From JABWBJ01 sp036507855 (lineage in GTDB: Bacteria > Gemmatimonadota > Gemmatimonadetes > Gemmatimonadales > Gemmatimonadaceae): a stretch of 64,000 nucleotides of DNA. The position numbers and the translations under genes are program-made. The stretch is taken from positions 74,553-138,552 of the forward strand of contig DATCIJ010000041.1 in assembly GCA_036507855.1 (NCBI GenBank). Reading direction: 5' to 3'. The first letter of the stretch is position 1. Every line of letters begins with the position of its first letter. The notes under the pieces are model-generated. The model did no database searches. It was given only the letters and a program-made list of their open reading frames with translations, and was not told the DNA's origin. This document shows positions 25,209 through 34,581 of the stretch, piece after piece.

Positions 25209-27259
25209 TTCGAAGCCCGGATTGCAGCGAACGCATCACGGCGCCGCGGTGCGGCATCCCGCTTCGCGCGCAGCTCGAACACCTCGTCGCGGAGTCGAGC
25301 CGCCGCCTCGAAGTCCAGCTCCTCGGCCGCCGATCGCATCTCCTCCTCGAGTTGCCTGATCATCTCGTCGAGCTGCGCCGGATTGTACGTCGCCGAGGTC
25401 TCCGCGACTTTCCGCAGCCGCTCGCGCTCTTCTTTCTCCGTCCGCGCATCAGCCACGCGCGTGATGAATCGGACCTCGTCGACACTCTTGGACACGCCGC
25501 GCGGCGTGATGCCGTGCTCGGTGTTGAACGCCACCTGGATCTCGCGCCGGCGAGACGTTTCCTCGATGCAGCGTTTCATCGAGTCCGTCATCCTGTCGGC
25601 GTAGAAGATCGCTCTCCCACGTACGTGTCGAGCCGCGCGGCCCGTCGTCTGGATCAGCGACCGGTCGCTGCGCAGGAAGCCTTCCTGGTCCGCGTCGAGG
25701 ATCGCGACGAGCGACACCTCGGGCATGTCGAGACCTTCGCGCAGCAGGTTGATGCCGACCAGCACATCGAATTCGCCTAACCGCAAACCGCGTACGATCT
25801 CCATCCGCTCGATGGCATCGATATCCGAGTGCATGTACCGCACGCGCACTCCCATCTGCTGCAGGTAGTCGGTGAGATCCTCCGCCATGCGCTTCGTCAG
25901 CGTTGTGACCAGCACCCGCTCGCCGCGCCGCTCTCGAATGCGGATCTCGTTGAGCAGGTCGTCCACCTGACCGCGGACGGGCCGCACCTCGATCTCCGGA
26001 TCGACCAGCCCGGTCGGACGAATGATCTGCTCGACAACCACGCCCTCGCACAGGTGCAGCTCCAGTTCCGCCGGCGTGGCGCTGACGAAGAGCGCCCTGG
26101 GAACCAGCGAGAGGAACTCGTCGAAGATCAGCGGGCGGTTGTCGAGGGCGGACGGAAGCCGGAACCCATACTCGACCAGCACTTCCTTCCTGGCCCGGTC
26201 TCCGTTGTACATCCCCCGGATCTGCGGCAGCGAGACGTGCGACTCGTCGACGATGACCAGGAAGTCGGCGGGATAGTAGTCCAGCAGGCAGGCGGGTCGC
26301 TCGCCTTCCTTCCGGCCGGAGAGATGACGCGAGTAGTTCTCGATGCCGGCGCACGTCCCGATCTCGAGCATCATCTCAACATCGAAGTTGGTCCGCGACT
26401 CCAGTCGCTGCGCCTCGAGCAGTTTTCCGGAATTCCGAAGCAGCTGCAGGCGCTCGGCAAGCTCCGTGCGGATCGCGCCCACGGCGCGCTCGAGACTCGG
26501 CCGGTTCGTGATGAAGTGTTTCGCGGGATAGATGCCGGCGCGATCCAGGACCGCGATCGTTTCTCCGGTGAGCGCATTGATCTTCGAGATGCGCTCGATC
26601 TCATCACCCCAGAGCTCGACGCGGACGCCCTGTTCCTCGTACGCGGGGAAGATCTCCACGGTGTCCCCGCGCACTCGGAAGGTGCCGCGATCGAAGGCGA
26701 CATCGTTGCGTGAGTACTGGATGTTCACCAGCTGCCGGAGGATCGTGTTGCGCGGGATCTTCTGGCCCTTCTCGAGCATCACCATCTGCTCGCGATACTC
26801 GATTGGATCGCCCAGCCCGTAGATCGCGCTCACGGTGGCGACGATGACGACGTCGTCACGCTCCATCAGGCTCGACGTCGCGCGAAGCCTCAGCCGGTCG
26901 ATGTCCTCATTGATCGAGGCGTCCTTCTCGATGTACGTGTCGGTGGTCGGCACGTACGCCTCGGGCTGGTAGTAGTCGTAGTACGAGACGAAGTACTCGA
27001 CCGCGCTGGTCGGAAAGAAGCTCTTGAGTTCCCCGTAGAGCTGCGCGGCGAGCGTCTTGTTGTGCGACAGGACCAGCGTCGGGCGCCCGTAGTTGGCGAT
27101 GGCGTGCGCCATCGTCATGGTCTTCCCCGACCCGGTTACGCCGAGGAGCGTCTGGAAACGGTCGCCCCGTTCGAGACCCGCTGTCAGTTCGGCGATCGCC
27201 CTGGGCTGGTCACCGGCGGGTTCGAACGGCGACTGGAGGAGAAATGGAGCGCGCGACAT
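25205..27259 (-). CDS. uvrB: Excinuclease ABC subunit B
   Basis: UvrB verifies damage and loads UvrC in nucleotide excision repair. The 684-residue protein shows Walker A GVTGSGKTMT (residues about 40-49), the beta-hairpin YYDYYQPEAYVPTTDTYIEKD region that clamps DNA, the helicase DESHVSLPQ box and the QTTGRAARH motif VI. A C-terminal UVR domain (about 640-675, EEMRSAAEELDFEAAARLRDEV) contacts UvrA/UvrC. It starts a transcription unit running through tsaE, tsaB and rimI. Confidence 0.98.
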   Translation of the reverse strand: MSRAPFLLQSPFEPAGDQPRAIAELTAGLERGDRFQTLLGVTGSGKTMTMAHAIANYGRPTLVLSHNKTLAAQLYGELKSFFPTSAVEYFVSYYDYYQPEAYVPTTDTYIEKDASINEDIDRLRLRATSSLMERDDVVIVATVSAIYGLGDPIEYREQMVMLEKGQKIPRNTILRQLVNIQYSRNDVAFDRGTFRVRGDTVEIFPAYEEQGVRVELWGDEIERISKINALTGETIAVLDRAGIYPAKHFITNRPSLERAVGAIRTELAERLQLLRNSGKLLEAQRLESRTNFDVEMMLEIGTCAGIENYSRHLSGRKEGERPACLLDYYPADFLVIVDESHVSLPQIRGMYNGDRARKEVLVEYGFRLPSALDNRPLIFDEFLSLVPRALFVSATPAELELHLCEGVVVEQIIRPTGLVDPEIEVRPVRGQVDDLLNEIRIRERRGERVLVTTLTKRMAEDLTDYLQQMGVRVRYMHSDIDAIERMEIVRGLRLGEFDVLVGINLLREGLDMPEVSLVAILDADQEGFLRSDRSLIQTTGRAARHVRGRAIFYADRMTDSMKRCIEETSRRREIQVAFNTEHGITPRGVSKSVDEVRFITRVADARTEKEERERLRKVAETSATYNPAQLDEMIRQLEEEMRSAAEELDFEAAARLRDEVFELRAKRDAAPRRRDAFAAIRASK

Positions 27260-27302
27260 CCGCTCAATTTATCGGTTTTTCTTCGGGCCAGCCAACCCCT
27301 TG

Positions 27303-28715
27303 TCAGGCGACGGTCGCCGGCGCCGCGGTCGCGACCGGGATGGCGATGCGGAATTCCGTGTGCCCGGGCGCGGACTGGACGTCGACCTCGCCATTCTGCT
27401 GGAAGACGAGCCGCCTTACGATGTCGAGCCCCATTCCGGTGCCTTCTCCGACCGGCTTGGTGGTGAAGAACGGATCGAAGATGCGACCCTTGATGTCTTC
27501 CGGGATGCCGGGACCGTTGTCGACGACGAAGACGACGATCTGGTCCAGTTCCCTTCGCACTCGAATCGTGATCGCGCCTCCATACGGCACCGCGTCTAGG
27601 GCGTTCTCGATCAGGTTCATCCAGATCTGGTTCAACTCGCCGCCATAAGCGCGAGCCGGTGGCAGGTTGGGCTCGACGTCGAGCGCGACCGTGACCTTCT
27701 TGTCGCGAGCCTTGCTGGCCATGATGCGGGCCGTGTCATTGAGCCCGCGGACGACGTTGACCGGCTCCGGGACAGATGCGCGTCCCATATAGGTGTGGCC
27801 TTTCACGGCGGCGACGAGCTCCGAGATTCGTCGAGTCGAGTCCTGCAGCTCGGTCGCCACCGCGCGAACCCCGCAGGTCGACGAGAGCCATCGCAGCGCC
27901 TCGGTCAGTGTCTCGCCCGACATGAGGCGAGACAGTTTTTCCAGCCCTTCGACCGTCATTGCGGTTTCGGCCAGGGCGGTCGCCTCATCGAAATCACCGC
28001 CGTTCGCGTCGAGCCACTCGGCGATGGCATCCACGCGGTCAGACCGATCGAGCGGCGTGTCGAGGAATGTCGGCGGCACCAGCAGGCACATGGCCCGCGC
28101 CTCATCCAGTGCGGCAAGCTGCGCCTCGTCGAGCCTGGCACCGATCAGCGCGCGCGCGGCGTCCTCAGCCTCGTTCATCTGCTCGGCAAGTCGTTTGGCG
28201 CTCCGGCTGGCCGCTGAAGCCGGGTTGTTCAATTCGTGGGCGAGGCCGGCAGAGAGCTTGCCCAGCGACACCATCTTCTCGTCCTGGAAGCTCGTGCTGG
28301 TGAAGTGCCTCGCCCGGTCCAGCATCGTGTGGACGCAGACCGCCGTGAACTCCGGGCATTCGCGGGTGATCGCGGGGAAGTGCTCCTTGTCTATCGTGAA
28401 CACCTCCATGTCTTCGTGGACGATCGTGTCACCGGGCGGCACGGTCATTCTCGAATACGGAAGCGCTCCGGTGAGATCGCCGGCGTGCCACTGCATAACG
28501 CGGCGCTGAACGCCCATCCGCTCGACATGGATGGCCAATGATCCCGAGATCAGCACCGAAAGACCGGGGATCGGAACCGCGTGAGGGCGGAATACCGTCC
28601 CGGCCACGTACGACTCGACGCGGCCGTGATCAACGAGCCATTCGAGTTCGGATTTCGGCACGCCCTTCATGGCGCGCACGGAGGACAGTCGTTCGACGAG
28701 TGCCTGATCAGCCAC
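27303..28715 (-). CDS. Histidine kinase with N-terminal cyclic-nucleotide-binding-like domain
   Basis: This 470-residue, apparently soluble sensor kinase has a cNMP/CRP-like beta-roll at about 15-125. A dimerisation/H-box follows with His160 in LSAGLAHELNNPASAA, then a long helical insert (about 175-300). A HATPase core follows with N-box NLIENALDA, DNGPGIP, DPFFTTKP and GEGTGMGLDIV. No membrane segment is seen. The GTG start is 2 bp from the stop of the receiver-reductase fusion gene, so the two form a two-component pair. The beta-roll has only weak phosphate-binding-cassette residues, so a non-cNMP ligand is possible. Confidence 0.9.
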   Translation of the reverse strand: MADQALVERLSSVRAMKGVPKSELEWLVDHGRVESYVAGTVFRPHAVPIPGLSVLISGSLAIHVERMGVQRRVMQWHAGDLTGALPYSRMTVPPGDTIVHEDMEVFTIDKEHFPAITRECPEFTAVCVHTMLDRARHFTSTSFQDEKMVSLGKLSAGLAHELNNPASAASRSAKRLAEQMNEAEDAARALIGARLDEAQLAALDEARAMCLLVPPTFLDTPLDRSDRVDAIAEWLDANGGDFDEATALAETAMTVEGLEKLSRLMSGETLTEALRWLSSTCGVRAVATELQDSTRRISELVAAVKGHTYMGRASVPEPVNVVRGLNDTARIMASKARDKKVTVALDVEPNLPPARAYGGELNQIWMNLIENALDAVPYGGAITIRVRRELDQIVVFVVDNGPGIPEDIKGRIFDPFFTTKPVGEGTGMGLDIVRRLVFQQNGEVDVQSAPGHTEFRIAIPVATAAPATVA

Positions 28716-28717
28716 GG

Positions 28718-30379
28718 TTACACTGTTGACAGGTAGGAGTGAACGAGACGCACGGTCGCCGATCCTTCCCCAACCGCGGAAGCGACACGCTTGCCGGCGC
28801 CGCTGCGTGCGTCACCGGCGGCGAAGACTCCGGGTACGCTGGTCTCGAACAGGAACGGGTCGCGTTCGGGCATCCAACCCCGCGGCCGCTTTCCGTCTCC
28901 CATCAGATCGGGGCCCGTCAGAATGAAGCCCTGTTGATCCAGCTGCAACAGTTCCGAGACGAAACGGGTCCGTGGCGCGGTGCCGATGAAGATGAAGAGG
29001 CCGCAGGTCGGCTGTTCGGAGGCTTCGCCCGTGGCGGTGCTGGTCAGCGTGACGCTGCCGAGGCGTGACGCTCCGGCGACGCCAGTGACGCGGGTGTTGA
29101 GCATGACCTCGATGTTGGGCGTCGCCAGAATGCGGTCCACGAGGTACTGCGACATGGCGGCGCCCAGCGTTGCGCCGCGGAGCACCATGGTCACCTTGCG
29201 TGCATAGCGCGAAAAGAACATGGCGCCCTGCCCTGCCGAGTTCGCGCCGCCGATGATCATGACGTCCTGTCCGCGGACGGCGGCGGCCTCGGTCATCGCC
29301 GCGCCGTAGAAGACGCCGGCGCCGACGAGGCGATCGAGGTCGGGGACGTCCAGGCGCCGCACCTCCATCCCGGGGGCGAGCAGGACGGCGTACGAGGAAA
29401 GCTCCGAGCCATCGGCGAGCGTGACCACGCGATACGGATCGTCGCGTCGAATTCCGGTCACCTCCTGGGGCGCCACGATCTCGGCGCCAAATCGGCGCGC
29501 CTGGGCGACGGCGCGGCGAGCCAATTCCGACCCGGAAATGCCACTGGGGAATCCGAGATAGTTCTCGATCTGTGAGCTGGTTCCCGCCTGGCCCCCAGGA
29601 GCACGACTCTCCACCAGAATGGTGCGCAGCCCCTCAGACGCGCCGTAGACCGCGCCCGCGAGGCCGGCCGGTCCGCCGCCCACGACGACGAGATCGTAGA
29701 ACGGCATACTCGGCTTGAGCTGCATACCGATGCGTGCCGCCAGCGTTCGAACGTCGGGCTGCACGAGCACCGACCCGTCAGGCAGGAACACGACGGGAAG
29801 ACGCATGAGGTCCGGAGAATGCGCCGACGCCAGTTCGCGCATGGCCGCATCCCGCTCGAGATCGATCCACTGATACGGAAAGAGGTTGCTCGACAGGAAG
29901 TCCTTCACCGCGAACGACTCGGCAGAAAGCACCGAGCCGGCGACCCGCACGCCCTCGAACGCCGGCCTGACCTTGGTGACCCAGTCCGCCAGGAGGTCAT
30001 CAAGAACCGGGTACAGGCGTTCCGTCGGCGGATCCCACGGCTTCGTGAGGTACTGGTCTAGTCCGATCTTGTTGATCGCGGTGATGGCGGTTTCGGTGTC
30101 CGCGTAGGCCGTGAGCAGGACTTTCCGGGCTGCGGGATACAGAGTGATCGCTTCCATGAGGAATTGCGTTCCCGTCATGCCCGGCATGCGTTCATCGACC
30201 ATGAACAGCGCGATGTTCGCGCCTCGTTGTTTCAGTTCGCGCACGACGTCCAGCGCTTCGGTCCCCGAGCCGACCTTGACGATCCGGTAGTCGGTCCTGA
30301 AATGCGCGCGCAGGTCGCGCTCGATCGCGTTCAGGACGTCGGGTTCGTCGTCGACTGTCAGAATTACCGGCTTACTCAT
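28718..30379 (-). CDS. Response regulator fused to a cysteine-less thioredoxin-reductase-like FAD oxidoreductase
   Basis: This 553-residue protein has three parts. Residues 1-125 form a receiver domain (acidic D10/D11, phospho-acceptor Asp62 in FMVDERMPG, Thr90, Lys in LTKPW). Residues about 148-220 resemble a glutaredoxin fold (FLSSNLFPYQWIDLERD then LPVVFLPDG) but with no Cys-x-x-Cys. Residues 228-553 form a thioredoxin-reductase-like flavoprotein with FAD motif VVVGGGPAGLAGA and NADPH motif IIGGANSAGQGA. The usual CATC redox site is replaced by YGAAMTEA. It ends GVFAAGDARSG...VGEGS. It is the cognate partner of the adjacent kinase, so signalling may control or read a flavin electron-transfer output. 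NCBI-style names exist for this fusion class; its reaction is not known to me. Confidence 0.9.
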   Translation of the reverse strand: MSKPVILTVDDEPDVLNAIERDLRAHFRTDYRIVKVGSGTEALDVVRELKQRGANIALFMVDERMPGMTGTQFLMEAITLYPAARKVLLTAYADTETAITAINKIGLDQYLTKPWDPPTERLYPVLDDLLADWVTKVRPAFEGVRVAGSVLSAESFAVKDFLSSNLFPYQWIDLERDAAMRELASAHSPDLMRLPVVFLPDGSVLVQPDVRTLAARIGMQLKPSMPFYDLVVVGGGPAGLAGAVYGASEGLRTILVESRAPGGQAGTSSQIENYLGFPSGISGSELARRAVAQARRFGAEIVAPQEVTGIRRDDPYRVVTLADGSELSSYAVLLAPGMEVRRLDVPDLDRLVGAGVFYGAAMTEAAAVRGQDVMIIGGANSAGQGAMFFSRYARKVTMVLRGATLGAAMSQYLVDRILATPNIEVMLNTRVTGVAGASRLGSVTLTSTATGEASEQPTCGLFIFIGTAPRTRFVSELLQLDQQGFILTGPDLMGDGKRPRGWMPERDPFLFETSVPGVFAAGDARSGAGKRVASAVGEGSATVRLVHSYLSTV

Positions 30380-30467
30380 CGGAACTTCGCTCCAGGTCTG
30401 CCGCGGCCGCTGCTTCGGGCCGCAGCCGCTCCACCGCTGCTCAGGGAGCGGGTCCCGAAGTTAGCGC

Positions 30468-31580
30468 GTGGAAGGCTCCGCGCGACACTTTCATCGAGGT
30501 ATCTTCCGGCCCGGCTCGACAGGTCAGAGCTCTTTGAGCGAGCGTGTCTTGGTCAACGGAATATCATATCGTGACCGCGTCCTGCGGGGGTGGCTTACCG
30601 CGGCGGCGATTTCTGTCACAATGACAATCGCCGTGGGCGGGGCGACCCGCCTGACCGAAAGCGGCCTGTCGATCACCGAGTGGAAACCGGTGACGGGCGT
30701 TTTGCCACCGATGAGCGCCGCGTCCTGGCAACGGGCCTACGAACAGTACCTCGTGATCCCCGAAGCTCGTACCGTGCACGCGGGCATCACCCAGGCGCAG
30801 TTCAAAACGCTGTACTGGTGGGAGTGGGCGCATCGACTGGCGGGACGCCTGGTGGGTATCGTCGTAGCGCTTCCGTTCCTCTGGTTCTGGCGACGCGGCT
30901 GGATTGCGTCTGCACTTTTCCCCCGACTGCTGTCGCTTCCGCTCCTTGTCGGCGCGCAGGGAGCGCTCGGGTGGTACATGGTGAGGAGCGGCCTTGCGGA
31001 CCGCACCAGCGTGAGCCCTTACCGGCTCGTGGCGCACCTCTCGCTCGCGCTTCTGATCTTCGGTATCGCGGTATGGACCGCGGCCGCGCTGGGCCGCTCG
31101 GGAGCAGGACGGCTTCGCGCACCGGGTACCGTTCGAGCAGTCGTGTTTGTGCTGACGGCCGGCGTGGTGCTGACCATGATGTCCGGCGGTTTCGTGGCAG
31201 GACTCGATGCCGGACGAATCTTCAACGAGTTCCCGCTGATGGGAGGTCAGCTGGTTCCGGCCGGGTACAGCGCGGGGACGGGCGTCAGGAATCTGTTCGA
31301 GAACCCGATCGCGGCGCAGTTCAATCACCGCGTTCTTGCCGTCCTGCTCGCGCTGTCCGTGTGGAGCGTGTGGCTGGTATCGGAACGACGGTGGACGGCC
31401 AACCTGCGCCGATGGATGCGCCTCGCCGCTGTCGTGGCCCTGCTGCAGGTGGGACTGGGAATCGCGACGCTGTTGCTGGCGGCGCCCGCCGTCCTGGCCG
31501 CGGTTCACCAACTGGGGGCGGTTGCCTTGCTCACGGTCATGCTGGTTGCCGGCGTCGACGCCGTGGACGCGAGAATCTGA
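30468..31580 (+). CDS. ctaA: Heme A synthase, CtaA/Cox15 family
   Basis: This integral membrane enzyme oxidises heme O to heme A for aa3-type oxidase. About eight membrane helices are visible. The conserved GGATRLTESGLSITEWKPVTGVLPP loop carries the Glu, WWEWAHRLAGRLVG carries a heme-ligand His, and QFNHRVLAVLLAL and VHQLGAVALL carry C-terminal-half His residues. The GTG at 30468 gives 370 residues, but the first about 22 are not conserved; the TTG at 30534 gives a more typical N-terminus. It is one of only three plus-strand protein genes, divergent from the two-component pair, with no ctaB or cox genes nearby. Confidence 0.9.
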   Translation: MEGSARHFHRGIFRPGSTGQSSLSERVLVNGISYRDRVLRGWLTAAAISVTMTIAVGGATRLTESGLSITEWKPVTGVLPPMSAASWQRAYEQYLVIPEARTVHAGITQAQFKTLYWWEWAHRLAGRLVGIVVALPFLWFWRRGWIASALFPRLLSLPLLVGAQGALGWYMVRSGLADRTSVSPYRLVAHLSLALLIFGIAVWTAAALGRSGAGRLRAPGTVRAVVFVLTAGVVLTMMSGGFVAGLDAGRIFNEFPLMGGQLVPAGYSAGTGVRNLFENPIAAQFNHRVLAVLLALSVWSVWLVSERRWTANLRRWMRLAAVVALLQVGLGIATLLLAAPAVLAAVHQLGAVALLTVMLVAGVDAVDARI

Positions 31581-31595
31581 TGGCAGGCCGAGACG

Positions 31596-31617
31596 CGTGA
31601 CGAATCACGATCACGGT
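31596..31617. repeat. Short 7-bp repeat-like tract between ctaA and spoT
   Basis: GTGACGA, ATCACGA and TCACGG form about three degenerate heptamers related to the 7612 family (shares ACGAATCACGA). It separates convergent genes and overlaps the spoT stop. It is the weakest member of the set. Confidence 0.5.
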
Positions 31618-33887
31618 TCTTCGCTCGTGAGACGCTCGCGGCGCGCCACATCGACGATTCCCTTCACGCGTCGCACCGACTTCATGACCTTCTGCAGGTG
31701 CGAGAGGTTTTCGACTTCCACAATCGCGGCCCCGGTGACTCTTCCGTCGATCGACCTGAGCTCAAGGGTGCGTATGTCCGTTCCTGAGGCGCTCACCGCC
31801 GCCGCCACGTCGGCATACAGACCGCGGCGATCGTTCGCCTCCAGTCCCAGCCGCACCAGGAACCGCTCACCGGGCTGCTCGGTCCAGTCGATGTCGAGCC
31901 GCCGCTCCGGCTCGTGGGCCAGGTGCAGCAGGTTCGGGCAGTCGGACCGGTGAATGCTCACCCCGCGGCCTCGAGTGACGTAGCCGACGACCGTATCGCC
32001 CGGCACTGGTTGGCAACACTGCGCATAACGAACCATGAGCCCGTCGGCGCCCTGGATGCGGATGCCACGAGACGTGCCGCGCACGCGATCCATCAACCGC
32101 TCGAGCGCTGACGGTTTCGGCGGCGGTTCCGGCGAGGTCTCCTGGTCCGGGTAGATCGCCTTCAGCGCCTGCGTCACGGGCAGGTCGCCCTGGCCGACGG
32201 ACGCGATAAGGTGCCTTCCGTCGTTGAGGTTGAGCGACTTCGCGGCGCGCTCAATCGACGCCTCATCGAGCTTCGGGAAGCGCCGCTTCCGCACTTCCCG
32301 CTCCAGGATCTCGCGTCCAACACGCTCGGAAGACTGGTTCTCCTCCAGCCTCAGCCACTGGCGGATCTTGTGGCGCGCACGCCCCGTTCGCACATGCGCC
32401 AGCCAGTCGCGACTTGGCTTCGCGTTAGGCGAGGTGAGGATCTCGACCGTCTCCGAATTGCGGAGCTGCCGGCTGAGCGGCGCGATCTTGCCGTTCACCT
32501 TCGCGCCGGCGCAGTGCTGGCCGACCTCGGTGTGCACCGCGAAGGCAAAGTCGATCGGCGTGGCGCCCTTCGGAAGCTGGATCACGTCGCCCGTCGGCGT
32601 GAACACGAAGATCTCGTCCTGGTACAGGTCAAGCTTGAGAAACTCCAGGAATTCGGCCGGATCCTTGGCGTCGAGCTGCAGCTCGAGCACCTGCCTGAAC
32701 CACTGCAGGTGACGATCGAGTTCGTCAGCGGACTTGGCGTCCGTCTTGTAGCGCCAGTGCGCGGCGATACCGATTTCCGCGGTGCGATGCATCTCGCGGG
32801 TGCGGATCTGGATCTCGTACAACTGGCGACCAGGCCCGAAGACCGTCGTGTGCAGCGACTGGTAGCCGTTCGACTTCGGCTGCGCGATGTAATCCTTGAT
32901 CCGCTCCTGGAGCGGCGTCCACCCGTCGTGAATCACGCCCAGGGCGTGATAGCAATCGGGCACGGTGTTGACGAGGACGCGGATCGCCAGCAGGTCGTAG
33001 ATCTCCTCGTACGGGCGTTCCCGCTTTTCCATCTTGCGGAAGATCGACCAGAGGTGCTTCGCCCGCCCGGTCACCTCGACGTTCTGGATGCCGGCGCCCG
33101 TGAGCACGCGTTGCAGCGGCTCGGCCATCTGCCTGATGAGGCTTTCCCGCTCAACCCGGCGCGCCGCGACGAGTTTGGCCAGTTTCCGGTAGTCGACCGG
33201 CTCGAGGAACTTGAACGCGAGATCCTCCAGCTCCCAACGCATCTTCGCCATACCGAAGCGGTGCGCGAGCGGCGCGTACAGGTCGCGCGTCTCCAGCGAA
33301 ATGCGTCGTTGCTTGTCCTCGGGCAGCGAGTCCAGCGTCCGCATGTTGTGCAGACGGTCCGCCAGCTTGATGATGATCACCCGGGCATCCTTGGCGATCG
33401 AAACCAGCAGCTTGCGGTAGTTCTCGACCTGGCGCTCTTCGGTGCTGTGCAGCGGCAGCACGCCGATCTTCGTGAGGCCGTCGACGATCTGCATGATCTC
33501 GACGCCAAACTCCGCCTCGACCTCTTCGATCGTGACCGCCGTGTCCTCCACGACGTCGTGGATCAACCCGGCGGCGACCGTGACCGAATCGAGCTGAAGA
33601 TCGGCGAGAATCCGCGCCACTTCCACGCAGTGCGTGACGAACGGATCACCGTTGCGCCGGAATTGCCCCTCATGCGCCGCCGCGCTGAACCGGTAGGCGC
33701 GCGCGAGCAGCTCGACGTCGAGCCGTTCCAGACTCGGATCGTCGGCGGACCAGCCGGGGATGAAGTCGCCTTTGAGGGTTGCCGACAACGGGTTACGGGT
33801 TACGGGTCGCGGGTGGAGGGCGGGTTCGATGGACCCGCGACCCGCTACCCGCTTACCCCAGGAGACCGGACTCCGCGAAGGAGGCAT
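31611..33887 (-). CDS. Bifunctional (p)ppGpp synthetase/hydrolase, RelA/SpoT family
   Basis: This protein makes and degrades the stringent-response alarmone. Of about 758 residues, the N-terminal HD hydrolase is intact (HDVVEDT and ADRLHNMRTL, so hydrolysis is likely active). The synthetase domain has YEEIYDLLAIRVLV and KSNGYQSLHTTVFGP. A TGS domain (FVFTPTGDVIQLPKGATPIDFAF) and a C-terminal ACT domain follow. ATG 33887 follows AGGGGG and is my choice, but it lies inside radC and makes the ribosome translate a 7-bp repeat hairpin. A TTG at 33788, after the tract, would give an equally normal N-terminus, and this cannot be settled by eye. Confidence 0.92.
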   Translation of the reverse strand: MPPSRSPVSWGKRVAGRGSIEPALHPRPVTRNPLSATLKGDFIPGWSADDPSLERLDVELLARAYRFSAAAHEGQFRRNGDPFVTHCVEVARILADLQLDSVTVAAGLIHDVVEDTAVTIEEVEAEFGVEIMQIVDGLTKIGVLPLHSTEERQVENYRKLLVSIAKDARVIIIKLADRLHNMRTLDSLPEDKQRRISLETRDLYAPLAHRFGMAKMRWELEDLAFKFLEPVDYRKLAKLVAARRVERESLIRQMAEPLQRVLTGAGIQNVEVTGRAKHLWSIFRKMEKRERPYEEIYDLLAIRVLVNTVPDCYHALGVIHDGWTPLQERIKDYIAQPKSNGYQSLHTTVFGPGRQLYEIQIRTREMHRTAEIGIAAHWRYKTDAKSADELDRHLQWFRQVLELQLDAKDPAEFLEFLKLDLYQDEIFVFTPTGDVIQLPKGATPIDFAFAVHTEVGQHCAGAKVNGKIAPLSRQLRNSETVEILTSPNAKPSRDWLAHVRTGRARHKIRQWLRLEENQSSERVGREILEREVRKRRFPKLDEASIERAAKSLNLNDGRHLIASVGQGDLPVTQALKAIYPDQETSPEPPPKPSALERLMDRVRGTSRGIRIQGADGLMVRYAQCCQPVPGDTVVGYVTRGRGVSIHRSDCPNLLHLAHEPERRLDIDWTEQPGERFLVRLGLEANDRRGLYADVAAAVSASGTDIRTLELRSIDGRVTGAAIVEVENLSHLQKVMKSVRRVKGIVDVARRERLTSEEP
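33790..33860. repeat. 7-bp repeat tract in two complementary arms, radC-spoT junction
   Basis: The left arm has GGGTTAC, GGGTTAC, GGGTCGC, GGGTGGA and GGGCGGG (33790-33824). The right arm has ACCCGCG, ACCCGCT and ACCCGCT (33833-33853) and ends on the radC TAA stop. The arms pair over about 20 bp with a few mismatches, giving one of the strongest hairpins in the set. Confidence 0.88.
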
Positions 33888-34581
33888 AACGCCCCCTACC
33901 AATGATTACATGGTCGTGTACCGGAATGTCGAGCAGCCGGCCGGCAGCGACCAGTTGTCCAGTCACCTTTCGGTCGTCCGCGGAAGGAGTTGGATCCCCG
34001 CTGGGGTGGTTGTGGACGAGAATGATCGAGGCAGCCCGCTCCGCGATCGCCTCGCGGAACACCTCGCGGGGATGCACGAGCGACGCGCTCAGCAGACCGC
34101 GGGTCACGGTGACATCGCGCTCCAGCCGGTGCTGCGTATCCAGCACGGCCACATGGAATTCCTCGACCGGGAGGTCCTCCAGGCGCGGCGCGAACAGCCG
34201 GTAGACGTCCATTGGCCCGGATACCGGCTCGCCGACGCTCCGGGACTCAGCCGCCAGTCGCCGGCCCAGTTCCAACGCGGCGTGAAGGACGACGGACTTA
34301 ACCGGCCCCACTCCATTGATCGCCCGGATCGAGGCCACCGGTGACGAGGCCAGCCGGCGAAGTGAACCGCCGTTCCGTGCGAAAACCTGATGCGCCAGAT
34401 CCAGGGCGGACTTCCCGCTGCCACCGCTGCCGATCACCAGCGCCAGGAGTTCCACCGCGCTCAAAGCCGATGCACCGAGCCGCGTCAGGCGTTCGCGCGG
34501 TCGCTCGGCCGGCGGCATTTCCCTGATCCGGAGCGCGCCTGGCGGCTCACCGGCGGCGGCTACTGCATAGTCATCTGACAT
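33853..34581 (-). CDS. radC: RadC-family JAB/MPN domain protein
   Basis: The 242-residue protein has an N-terminal helix-hairpin-helix region (about 28-110, with INGVGPVKS). A C-terminal JAMM-type metal site, HNHPSGDPTPSADD (His-x-His-x7-Ser-x2-Asp), lies within the RadC fold and ends HVIIGRGRYASFAESGLL. RadC proteins were linked to DNA repair by annotation, but their biochemical role is unsettled. The stop codon is formed at the end of a 7-bp repeat arm. It is the gene upstream of spoT on the same strand. Confidence 0.93.
   Translation of the reverse strand: MSDDYAVAAAGEPPGALRIREMPPAERPRERLTRLGASALSAVELLALVIGSGGSGKSALDLAHQVFARNGGSLRRLASSPVASIRAINGVGPVKSVVLHAALELGRRLAAESRSVGEPVSGPMDVYRLFAPRLEDLPVEEFHVAVLDTQHRLERDVTVTRGLLSASLVHPREVFREAIAERAASIILVHNHPSGDPTPSADDRKVTGQLVAAGRLLDIPVHDHVIIGRGRYASFAESGLLG

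Noticed and set aside
32211..33905. About 560-codon plus-strand open frame opposite spoT
   Set aside because: Shadow of an intact RelA/SpoT protein with all domains; no start signal.
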